From the NCBI GenBank assembly GCA_022813625.1, contig JAKLMB010000003.1, positions 186,001 through 250,000 on the forward strand: a stretch of 64,000 bases of DNA. The letters run 5' to 3'. Position numbers and translations under genes: made by a program. The stretch comes from Aaosphaeria pasadenensis. Lineage: Eukaryota > Ascomycota > Dothideomycetes > Pleosporales. Within the stretch, counting starts at the first letter, position 1. Each line of letters starts with the position of its first letter. A model generated the notes under the pieces. It was not told where the DNA came from and ran no database searches. It worked only from the letters and a program-made list of their open reading frames with translations. This document shows, one piece after another, positions 10,924 through 20,836 of this stretch.

Positions 10924-11413
10924 AGTGACGAAGATACAGCGTCGATATCGTAACAGTAATGAATATGTTCACACGTCTTTGGCCATTGACGCTGTTTGCA
11001 GCCGAATCCGTACGTCAAGATATCTCAATGTGAAAGGACCAACTTGTCGTCTTTAGGCGCGTCTATTCATTCAGACGCGTCTGAGCTCTGCCAAGGATTC
11101 CACTCCGCCCCGCCTGAGGCCTCCGCTAACCTCCATAGGTTAACATTGTGATCTGCTCGAAGGCCAGCAATGACTTCATCCAACCATTTCTGACTTCATG
11201 GAGTCACTAGTGGGCGGAAAATTCCGATGGAGGGCAAGTTACAATAGACGTGTGTGGGGTTTTCCGCTGTTGCCCACACGCCCTACATTTGATCACTCGC
11301 TAGCTTGAGCTAGGTGGACAATCTTTGTCATCTTCGACGACTTTGCTATATAGTCGATAAGATCCTATATTTCCAAGATGAACAAGAGGAAAGTAACCTA
11401 GATACATTTCATC
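10924..11413. other. Shared divergent promoter of ORC4 and the MFS transporter
   Basis: 490 bp between two start codons on opposite strands. It contains the GGCGCG and ACGCGT elements described separately, nearer to ORC4. No open frame of interest. Confidence 0.75.
11056..11082. promoter_or_regulatory. Candidate MCB/E2F-like pair upstream of ORC4
   Basis: GGCGCG at 11056-11061 and ACGCGT at 11075-11080. The latter lies inside the 10-bp palindrome AGACGCGTCT at 11073-11082, about 150 bp upstream of the ORC4 start. ACGCGT is the MluI cell-cycle box bound by MBF (Mbp1-Swi6 type) at yeast G1/S genes, including replication genes. The motif is seen directly; its use in this fungus is inferred. Confidence 0.5.
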
Positions 11414-12854
11414 ATGTCAACTGAGAATATCGAGCTTGGAACACCCTTGACCTCACGAGGTGTTGACTCGGGATCTGCACAAGTCGCTCCAGAGATAGCA
11501 GACTTGAATGAAACAAACCAGACGTTCGCCTTGCCTCCAGCAGACTCAGGAAAGGATGCATGGTTGTTCTTGTTCTCGTGCTTCATGCTCGAAGCTCTGA
11601 TATGGGGTAATAAATTGGTCCAAGTATTGGGATGCATGGTTAACATTCACGCAGGTTTCCCTGCCTCATATGGTGTATTCCAGGACTATTACAGTACCCA
11701 TGAACCTTTCGAAGGATCTCAAAATATAGCAGTAGTAGGAGCTGCAGCAATGGTGAGAACCTTTCCAAGTTCATAGAGTAATGATAGCATGGCTGAAATC
11801 TACATAGGGTATCATGTATATGGATATAACGCTTATGTTCCCACTGTTGAGGTACTATCAGCGCTTGCGCCTGTGGGCAGCTCCCATCGGTCTCGTCATC
11901 ATGGGTCTTGCACTAGGCCTTGGATCGTTCTCCACTAAAGTGTCCCATTTAATTCTTACTCAGGGCGTTATCTACGCAATTGGTGGCGGATTCGCTTGGA
12001 CACCGATCCTGTTCTTCTTAGAGCAATGGTGGGTGCGTCGCCGTGGATTCGCCTACGGAGCAACAATGGCTGGACTGGGTCTGTCTGGAGCTATATTGCC
12101 TCTTATACTCGAGTGGCTGTTGCACAGCTACGGTTACCAAACTACCCTGAGGGTATGCGCCCTGTCCTTCGTGGCCTTGAACTTCCCGGTCCTCATCTTC
12201 TTCAAACCGCGATTGCCTCTTTCTCAGACTGTTGAGTCTCGTCGATTCGATCTGTCTTTCTGGAAATGCTCCAATTTCCTCATCCTGCAATCAGGCAACG
12301 TAGTGCAGAGCCTTGGTTATTTTCTCCCCACTATCTATCTGCCGACATTCGCACGTTCGCTAGGGGCTTCGACACTGCAGAGTATTGTTACTGTTATTCT
12401 ATTGAACGGGGCTGCTTTTGTTGGCTCCCTTTGCATGGGAACTGCCGTCGACAAATTCGATGTCACGAAATGTCTGTTTGTCTCTGCTGTAGGCTCAGCG
12501 ATTGGAGTGTTTGTGTTATGGGGGTTGTCTACGTCTCTCGCTACGTTGTATTGCTTCTGTGCCGTATATGGTGCATTTGCAGGCTGTTATTCGAGCAGCT
12601 GGAGTGCAATTATGCGCGAGACCAAGGAAAAGAAGGAGACAGCAGATTCGGGCATGATATTTGCATGTCTATCAGCTGGTAAGGGTGTCGGTAACTTGGC
12701 CAGCGGTCCTCTCAGCGAAATTCTTTTGAGGTATGGACCTTGGAAGGTAGGGATGGCATACGGAAGCAACTATGGTGCACTCATCGTTTTCACTGGTGTC
12801 ACATCAGTGCTCGGGGGATGGAGTATTGCTGCTCGACGGCTTGGATGGTTGTGA
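11414..12854 (+). CDS. MFS transporter, monocarboxylate-porter (MCT) type
   Basis: Integral membrane permease of the major facilitator superfamily, closest in pattern to fungal SLC16/Mch-like monocarboxylate porters. Exons are 11414-11752 and 11808-12854 with a 55-bp intron; 461 aa. The N-terminus (about 45 aa) is polar and cytosolic. The segment around residues 75-100 contains the family-typical NIHAGFPASYGVFQDYY, equivalent to the conserved start of the MCT fold. About ten further hydrophobic helices follow, including the glycine-rich LIMGLALGLGSFSTK and FAYGATMAGLGLSGAILPL segments, with the charged WWVRRRG loop before the latter. Substrate unknown. Its start codon faces that of ORC4 across 490 bp, so part of the control region may be shared although the functions are unrelated. 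Confidence 0.88.
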
Positions 12855-13855
12855 GGTATCATTAATAATCTAAATCACCGGCATGCGTACTGTTACACTG
12901 TGCCCGAACAGCGAAGTTTCCTGCATATTCTCTAGGAGAATTCGTTCTCAGGCTTTTTGGTTAACACAATGTATCTAAATTTGGCACAAACTAAAAGCCC
13001 TGGACCTTCGACCATGCATTCCTGGAAAACTGACTTATGATTATGCTACAAAGTGGAAGTTGCCCACATTGGAAACATATTGTGTAGTTATCCAGACAAA
13101 CCTCCAAAAATGGTTAATTGCTCAATGTCTACGGACTATGCATCCAATCGGTCCAAGTCGCTAAGCGAACCACGAGCCGCCATGAAACCCGTGAATGCAA
13201 CGCTCATAGGCCATACATTGTTGCGACTCCGATTAATTCCTACTTTTGACACGACGGAACACTGTCTCATGTAGCTGATTAAGAACCTTCCATGTCAAAC
13301 AACCTCGAACCTGCCGCGGTTCAGGCAGGAGTGACACCATCGGTGTGCCCGAGCTTCCACTCTTGATAGGGCCCATCTCAAAACGCTGAAACTCATGTTG
13401 ATCGCAATTGAAGGGATCGGCGGATTGTTTTCTTCCATCAGACGCGCCCAGAGATTGACGGGTCTATTTTGGTGATAGTCGCAGTTCTTGCCGTCGCGGT
13501 CGTAGCAGGTGCATGAGTGCTGAATACACGCCACTAAACTCCGTTGTCCCCACTCAAAGACTTCCGAAAAAGGCATCTAGCAATTCTAGACATGCTGGGA
13601 CGGTGACGTTCGTATGGTTTGCTATCGTCTATGTCCATGAATTTACATCCGCATCGATGTATAAAGGTCGCTGTGGTCACCTCAGTTAATGGCCACCAAC
13701 AACATCCACAGCTTCATTTCTTTCAGTTTCTCATCTCTTTCCTTACTGTCATATCTTCGGATATAGCCATTCATTCAAAACACATTCATTCAATTTCATC
13801 ATCTCCACTCTTTCCATTCTTTTCAATTCCCCAATTTTCTCACATCAACATCAAA
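12855..13855. other. Intergenic and leader of the small secreted-protein gene
   Basis: No supported gene. A 93-codon ATG-started minus-strand frame (13295-13576) with several cysteines was considered but not called. From about 13700 to 13855 the plus strand is C/T-rich and repeats CATTCA units, typical of a fungal promoter and leader. Confidence 0.55.
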
Positions 13856-14365
13856 ATGCGTTCCGCAGTCATCATCGCTCTTACCGCCTCCGCCGTTGCC
13901 TTGCCCCTCGGCGAGTTCTTCGACAACTTCTTCGGCAAGAAGGCCACCTTCACTGCCATTGACCCTCCTGTTTTCCCTCACACTGCAGCCAACATTGGTA
14001 CTGGCACCATTGGTACTGGCACCGCTACTGGAACGGTTGGCGTCCCATCCCAGGGAACCTCCCTCCCCTCCACCTATCCAGGCACTGAGCCTATCGCAAC
14101 CGCAACCGCAACCAATGCTCCATACTGGAAGCAGAAGCGTGACAAGATTGTTGGAACCGCCTCTACCTACCCTGGAACTGGTGGTCCCACTGCCTACCCA
14201 ACTGCTCCTGCCGGAACTGCATCCATGGGAATTTACTACGAAGAGCCAGCAGAGTTCACTCCCCTCAAGATCAACTATCAGCTTGCCGAAACCTCCACCG
14301 TGATCCCAATCCCCACCCCAACTTTCTCCTGGGGCACCGAAACTGAGGCCACTCAGGCTGTTTAA
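13856..14365 (+). CDS. Small secreted Thr/Gly/Pro/Ala-rich protein with internal repeats, 169 aa
   Basis: Single exon; the start ATG follows CATCAAA, and the frame is open upstream without a better start. Residues 1-20 (MRSAVIIALTASAVALPLGE) form a clear signal peptide. The mature part has a short acidic/aromatic block (FFDNFFGKK), then a low-complexity Thr/Gly/Ala region with a duplicated GTGTIGTGT unit and two STYPGT-type repeats. The repeats are separated by YWKQKRDK, whose Lys-Arg pair is a possible Kex2 cleavage site. The tail is Thr/Pro-rich. No C-terminal hydrophobic GPI signal, and almost no cysteine in the mature part, so it is not a classic cysteine-rich effector. Function unknown; a cell-wall or extracellular-matrix role, or a processed peptide precursor, are both possible. 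Confidence 0.82.
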   Translation: MRSAVIIALTASAVALPLGEFFDNFFGKKATFTAIDPPVFPHTAANIGTGTIGTGTATGTVGVPSQGTSLPSTYPGTEPIATATATNAPYWKQKRDKIVGTASTYPGTGGPTAYPTAPAGTASMGIYYEEPAEFTPLKINYQLAETSTVIPIPTPTFSWGTETEATQAV

Positions 14366-15597
14366 TTGCACGGCCTCTGTAGTCGATGAAATTCAGCCTA
14401 GGCTCATCGAGTTTCTTTCTTCATTTTTGGGTTGCTTTTGCTTTTATGGGTTTCTTGTCATCTGTTGGTTTGCATGGTCGGTTACGAATTCTTCCATTCC
14501 TCTCTTGCATGAGCGTGGTCTTCCCGGGTACATTCTTCTTTATGTCACTGCATCAACGTGGTTTCCTTGGATATCCTCCTCGTCTTTCGTGTTCTGCATG
14601 AGCGCATGGATAAGCGCAGTAGCTGGCGATTTGGTTGGCGTTTTGATGGACTAGAATAGAATTAGAACGACAAATTGAAAAACATGTTGGTGTTCGAAGC
14701 ATCCTTTTCCTGTGACCTGTTCCTATCGTGGTGCTTGCTGAGTGAACCTCTTGCCTTGGTCTTTTCATTGCTTTTCAATGCTCAGCGAACCCCCACTGCT
14801 ATAGTACAGACTGGACGATCTTTACCAACAGTAGTTGAGGGTTTAATTTATCCAATCCTCTCGGAAGTCGTGGCATACCTTTCACGTGTGAGTTTTGAAT
14901 GAATGGTCGAGCGAACACCATTACGTGCTAATCTCTGTGTATGTGAAGTGCATTGGTTATGATTACAGGGCGGTTACTTCAGACCTGAATAGAATACCTA
15001 AGACTCGATGAAGAAGAACGGCGGATTGACTATGGCTAAGGATAGTGTCGAGTGCTAGATTCGTGTTCGACCAATCTCTGAAAATTTGTATAGTGGTACA
15101 AGCATCGTCATACAACCTGCTGCACACAGAAGCACATCCGCCTTTTTGGAAAGCTATCCGAGTATGGACACAAAGCATGGAGGTCTAACAACTTTGGCAA
15201 TGGTCGTACATTTCACAGAACTCAACATAGTCTCTCTATCCCACAAAGCAGCCACTGTAAGCCTGGACGTTCAAATAAGGTGCCGCCGCCTAGGCAGCGA
15301 CGTCAGAATTGACAACACCCTATTGGCCTTGATAGGCGCCGCCAAACGCGACTGCCCATTTCAACCAACCCCATAACAGATGATCATTTTACGTTGAGTA
15401 GCTTAAATAGACTGCAACCTTCTAACCGGGCAAGGTGCAGTCTAGTCAAGTACAGAAGTCATGCATTCACACTCGGCATATTCGTAGCTTACGGCAAATT
15501 TTGTACATCGAGAATTCCTAGGTACAATCGGTTTATGTAAATCTACATCAAGGTCATAAGTGGACGATTCGCCGTACGTTTTCTCTAGCGACTTGAA
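14366..15597. other. Convergent intergenic region
   Basis: Lies between the 3' ends of the secreted-protein and esterase genes. No supported gene; the T-rich stretch from about 14400 to 14480 is probably 3' UTR of the secreted-protein gene. Confidence 0.55.
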
Positions 15598-16854
15598 TTA
15601 TCCCCAGTATTTTGCCCACTTGCTCTCACCACTCAATACACCCACGAATTCGCGAGCTACTATCCTGGAAGCCTGCTCGCTGGGGTGCAACTCATCAAAC
15701 CAGAGATAGCTGTCTCTTGCTGATTTGTCCTCCACATTTGTGCAGATATCGCCTGTCGCGTCACAAGACAAGATAGGCGCCGTGACATTCAGAGATGCAG
15801 TTCCATTCAAGTAAGACTTCGGATCGTTCCAGATGTCCGTGATGAGGGCGTTGACATCGTAATTGGCAATCTGAGCGTCTTTCCAGCGCTTCTCTAGCTC
15901 TGTCTCAAATGGAGTCCTGTACTTGAATACCTCGTTGACTGTAGTGACGCTTTCGTACATGCGGTAGCTGATTTCGGTGATGTTGGAGCCCTTGTCTGGG
16001 TAGAATTTGGTAGCATTGAGGCCTCCATTCTCCGGTGTCGCGTATTGTGGAAGCAATTGGAGTGGTGCTACATTCAGTAGGACGAAGTAGCGCCCTCCGT
16101 TCTCGTAGAGGCCATCAATAGCAGAATAGACGCAATCCACATAATCTTTGAGCGTCTTACCCCGGATCTGGGAATCCGTCAAGAATGCATCGTTGCCTAG
16201 GTCGTTGGTCCCGATCCAGATAGCATAGACGGTATCCTCTGGCGTGCCAGAAAAGAAAGCAGTTCCATTTCGGGAAATATATCGTGAGTCCGCTTTAAAG
16301 GCTGGTATCTCGTAGCCGGCAACGTCCGGGAAGGGGGCTTTGATGGCGGCGAATGTTCGAGGGCTGATCTTGTTGGAGCAGACGGCACCAGAAACGGCAT
16401 AGTTGTAAAGTTTGGTTGAGGAATATATGCTAGCAAGTCGTGCCCAAGAGAGTCCCCCCGATGCTGTGTTTAGTCCCTGGATGACTTAATTAACCCATCA
16501 TCTCCTATTTTACCGGATACATGTGGGGAAAGGGTGGGTATAACTTGATGGGATAGTGCATTGCAATAGCTGTGTCTACCAGGTGGCGTGTATGACCCGA
16601 TGGATTGACGGTGGTATGATAGGAACAGACACGAAAAGGGATTCATCACTTACAACTGGCTGTTCCCAACCGGCAGGTGGTGCTGAGCCATTATTGTTGA
16701 TGAAGTATCCCAGTCGACTTTCATCAGTATAGCTGTCGCCGAATGTGACTAGGGTCGTGAAGTTTTTGCTCTTCCACCCCGAGCAATCTACACCGCAAAT
16801 GGCAAAGGCCAAGGTGATTAGTAGAATTGGAATTGATGAAGACGAACAGCGCAT
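15598..16854 (-). CDS. Secreted GDSL/SGNH-hydrolase esterase (CE16-like)
   Basis: Extracellular esterase or lipase of the SGNH family; the layout resembles fungal carbohydrate-esterase family 16 acetylesterases. Exon 1 is 16654-16854 and exon 2 is 15598-16476, with a 177-bp intron between; 359 aa. An N-terminal signal peptide covers about residues 1-24. Block I FGDSYTD (38-44) supplies nucleophile Ser41; a block II glycine lies in NYAVSGAVC; block III GTND (156-159) supplies the oxyanion Asn; block V DELH (328-331) supplies Asp and His. All four SGNH residues are therefore present, so the enzyme should be active. Several N-x-S/T sites fit secretion. Acetyl-xylan or other acetylated polysaccharides are plausible substrates by family analogy only. 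Confidence 0.9.
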
Positions 16855-19608
16855 ATCGTCGACCTGGCTGGTGGTAATGTCACCCTGAGGGTCCCGCTCA
16901 GGTGAGCCTCCGAGTGGTTTATGTAGGCTGCCATATGTATGTTGCTAGGCTTCATTTCCATCTACCCGGCGGTCATGTCCTAGAACGATTACCTATATTA
17001 AACTGTCGTCATGGTCTTTCTTCCACCACTGGAGAACTCAGAGAGGGTTCGCTTGCTTTGGCTGGACCGCGCGTCAACCGAGATCGGTTATGTGAGTCTA
17101 ACGCAGACAAGGGGTGATCGTCATGGTGATCAGCCTAAAAGGCGTCAAGCATGAAGATGGGATTTGTCGAACAAGTTTGGTGACTACAACACGCCTACGA
17201 CCAGAGAGTATCGAAAGAATGTTCTGCATCTGTTTGCCGTCACCTAATACCGATTACAGTGAATGCACTCCCGATCAACCCGTGAAAAACATCAGGATAT
17301 TGACCCTGCGCAATGCCTACAATCAACCACCGATAGGAAGCAGCCAACGATCAGGAATGCAGGCATGATGTGTCGACATGAGAGATCAACGTGTTCGTTT
17401 TGAGAGTGACAGCCGACCAGCTCGTGGAGCGATTGGCGGCTTTTCAAAGCCCTTGGACTTCCTAACTCTGTCGTATTCTTCCGCATAATGATAATCAAAG
17501 GTTACGGCAAGTCAGTACCCGGCTCACGGCCCGATTTCTGACGTGCATGTCTACATACTGTATGCCATGTCACTCACATGCCTAGTCAACACACTGGGAA
17601 ACCTCAGGACAGCATTACACGAAAGCATGGTATGTGTAGCGACAGCTCAAGAAGAGTCTTTATAATTATGTCACGCTTGGCCAGCAGAGTCAATTGCACG
17701 GGCTACTGGACCCTGGTAAGCCGTTCGGGGGATTCAATGGGTGCCCGTTACCCTGCCAGGCGCATCCGTCGATGCCAATCTACACATAATCCTCAATGCA
17801 TACATATACGTAAATCGTGTGCAGGCCAACGTTCACGTGGAAGAGTGACGATGCGGACCTCATCTGAACCCGTTTCCCCGGTGCACGAACCAATAGCCAC
17901 ACTAAGCTCCAGTCGGTTCGGTCTCTGGGCCATATTTGCCAATAAACAGACACCTGCATATACTGGACGTCTTGATAAAGCTACTTTGTTAGTGTACAGC
18001 AGTTCACCCTGCACTTGTCGAATGCTTAGACAGCGGCTGGTGAGCAAGGGGATAGAAATAGCGTAGCTTGGTTTGTGTGTATGACATCTGCAAAGTCTGC
18101 GTTGATTTGTACACTTTGTTAGCGTAATCGGTATTGACAGTCGAATCAGGTAGAAATGAATCTAATTTGTGATGAATCTGATAGAGCTCGGCCCGAGAGG
18201 TGAGTCGGAACAAGGTTGTGCCATTGTATATGTGCACACGTCGGGTTGCCAACTACGCAGGGCTCGGGAGACTACTCTTTTATGTGAGTATGGTGTAAGA
18301 AATTGTTGGTCTGAAGCATTGCAGCACCAAGGTTAATGATCGAGGAGGGTCGTATCTGGAAACATTGCAGGTGTTCCTTGCGGAGACCAGTTCGTTTTAT
18401 GTTCTCCGTACTCCGTACACTTATACTCATTGTGACTTCTCGTCCCGCGTCATGTCATGGCGGTGGGCTTGACACTACCGCAAGCTCGGTACCAAACTGT
18501 CGGGGGCCAGGAGTCGGGGAAGCAGGATTCTCTCAATTGCCCAATAATATCAATGTCCAGGGCGGATCGAACGTTTCTTGAATAGACGTGCACAAATTAA
18601 TAATGCCATCAGTTTGTGAATTGACCACTAACCAGGCAACCAGGTCAGATAATAAGAACGGACGTCCGCTTTGATGAGGATTCGATATACTGAACGAGAT
18701 CTATGCACACATCGGCAATAATCGTTCATCGATTCCAAATACCGTAAATCCTTGGTGCCTAACAGGGAGGGATCGGGGCGTTCTTGTAACTGTCATTATC
18801 AGTGTGGCAGCATGACGAATCGGAAGAGTGAGTCGTGCAAGTATGCAATGCCGATTACTACTAGTAGCTGCCGGCTGGGATGCCTGTTAGCCAGCCATAA
18901 TATGCTTTTATGTGGGAGCTTCCTCTTGTGGAACCTAACGGAGCCCAAATCTCTTAATCCCACCTCCTCACAACCTACCGTCGTCATCCTTACATTCCCA
19001 AGCTTCCTCCCTCAGCAACCACAGTATCTTTTGCAGTCAATTTCCCTTCCCCTCATGATCCATTGCCTTGTTACTCTATCGGTGGACCCCATGCTCGATA
19101 ACAGATGACTTTAAGTCGTTCTTGCTCCAGTATCCCGACAACCTTCCGCTCACCTTGTTCTATACCGCACAGTTTTCTGGGCTCATTATGGCCGGGAGCC
19201 TCATAGAATCGACCGACATTGATTCTAAGTCCGCAGGGAAGGCACTTCATCAGCCTCTCTGTCTGATACGGGGTCCGTCCTGCCAGAACGAGCTCTTAGA
19301 TTATCGCTGCACAGTCGCCACATGAACCGCCACATCGCGTCCGGTGGGATGCGCCTACAGCCATTTTGAAGACAAAGCAATTTACCGTTTTGCGCCGTCT
19401 CACTTCGATCATCTCATATCCACGGCTGAGTCTTGGCAGAACTGTACCCACAATTGTCCAGTAGTTATTTGAACACTTCATTTGGGGTGAATTGAATAGA
19501 CTGATCTGATGATCGAACAGCTTTACTAGAAATACGGCGCCGGCAAGATAAGGGACGACCATTCCCTTGTCTTGCTGCAGAGCGACCCAAGCACCAAAGT
19601 GGACGCAT
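16855..19608. other. Intergenic, no supported gene
   Basis: 2.75 kb between two minus-strand genes. The open frames are short, overlap each other on both strands and resemble no family. The minus-strand frame 19296-19640 overlaps the last methyltransferase exon but is in a different frame and is not coding in my model. Confidence 0.55.
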
Positions 19609-20836
19609 TCATCCCCGACTGCTACGGCGACCCCAGGCAACGTAGCTTGGAATGTTGGTCAGTTTGATCTATGAAACGAGATCTTCAAGAGCTCTTACAC
19701 TGTAATATACAATTTCAATGTCCTGTCGCGAATTTCAGCGCGTGCATCGTCCACGAGAGCATTGACTTTCGTAATGTCCCAATCTGGAAGCTCTGGTAAC
19801 GGCCAAACAGCCAAGGACTCGAGAAGCTCTCTGACCTGCTCGACATTATCCCTTCCAATACTCGCCTTTATGGGGTCTAATGAATGGTATTAGTTCAGGA
19901 ACACAAATTGACCTGGCTTGAACACTGTTCTCAAACTACATTAAGGAACATAAGCAAACGGCTTGGTTGAACATACCTTGGTCCCAATCACCTATGTGCA
20001 GATGGAAAGCTGTCCCCCTAACGTCTCGTAGTCCGGCATCCCTCATCAAATCCTGGAGCCGGGTCCCTATTCTGGGGTTCCTGTTCATTGCCTCCATTGC
20101 TGCGGCATATTTTCTCCACCACTTCGTAAGTGCAGACTGTCTTGAAAGTCTTCCATTATCTGATTGGATGTTTGGGTAATATTCCATCATCTGTACCCAA
20201 CCGTTGGGTTTCAATAACGCTTTCATGTCTCTGGTGTAAGACGGCCACCTATTGGCCTTTATACCGGGTGCGACGAATCTCGAATGGACTAGGTCGTAGG
20301 AATTTCGATTGCATACTTCAGTCAGCCTATCATTGAGATTGTAACCGAAAAGCTCGAGGTTATCTGGTTCGTCTGGTAAAGAAATTGGATAGATGTCAAT
20401 TCCAGTCACCTACGCACGCTTCAGTAAGAATTTGGTCATGGTGCTAATGACAGCAACCTAAGCATCGTTGCTACACTCTTAGGGTAAGAGAATAAGGAAA
20501 ACTGACCTCACATTCTTCGTAGTTCTCTGCCATAGCCACCGCCCATTCGCCTCTTCCATAACCACAGTCTAGTACTGACAAGGGGTACTCAATAGGGGGA
20601 AAGAATAACTTTTGATCACAGACTCTCAAAAGTAACTCATGCTGTAAGTGCAATCTTTCTTCTTCATACTGGCAGCCAGTTAATCAGAACAGATTTCTTA
20701 TAGTCCCATCGGCCCCAAGGAGTTGCTCACGTACGTCGTCTACTGGGACACAGTATATTCGGTTGTCGACGGAATACTTCTGAAAGTCTCTGTCATGGAT
20801 ATTGACAATTCTCAGCTCTTCGCGAGCGCTAGACAT
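19609..20836 (-). CDS. LaeA-like (UMTA-type) SAM-dependent methyltransferase
   Basis: Class I methyltransferase of the large fungal LaeA-like family. Five exons, read on the minus strand: 20735-20836, 20507-20668, 19977-20409, 19699-19876 and 19609-19645. Introns are 53-100 bp and every join keeps frame; 303 aa. Residues 1-34 end with NRIYCVPVDD, followed by YEEERLHLQHELL, the typical entry to the fold. Motif I, VLDCGYGRGEWAVAMA, is at about 66-81, with the SAM-binding glycines. VTGIDIYPIS follows as motif II, and LVHSRFVAPGIKANRW holds the core region. The end LKLYITVYVAWGRR is the family's characteristic C-terminus, and finding it fixed the last short exon. Most homologues have no known substrate; some affect secondary metabolism. 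No synthase gene is near it in this window. Confidence 0.87.

Noticed and set aside
13295..13576. 93-codon minus-strand ATG frame with several Cys (SCTCYDRDGKNC)
   Set aside because: No signal peptide, no recognised family and no supporting splice sites; kept only as a weak candidate.
17578..18066. 162-codon plus-strand open frame
   Set aside because: Basic, Ser/Arg-rich composition typical of chance frames; comparable frame on the opposite strand.
19296..19640. 114-codon minus-strand frame overlapping the methyltransferase 3' end
   Set aside because: The last methyltransferase exon uses a different frame here and ends at 19609 with the family's conserved C-terminus; the longer frame has no such support.
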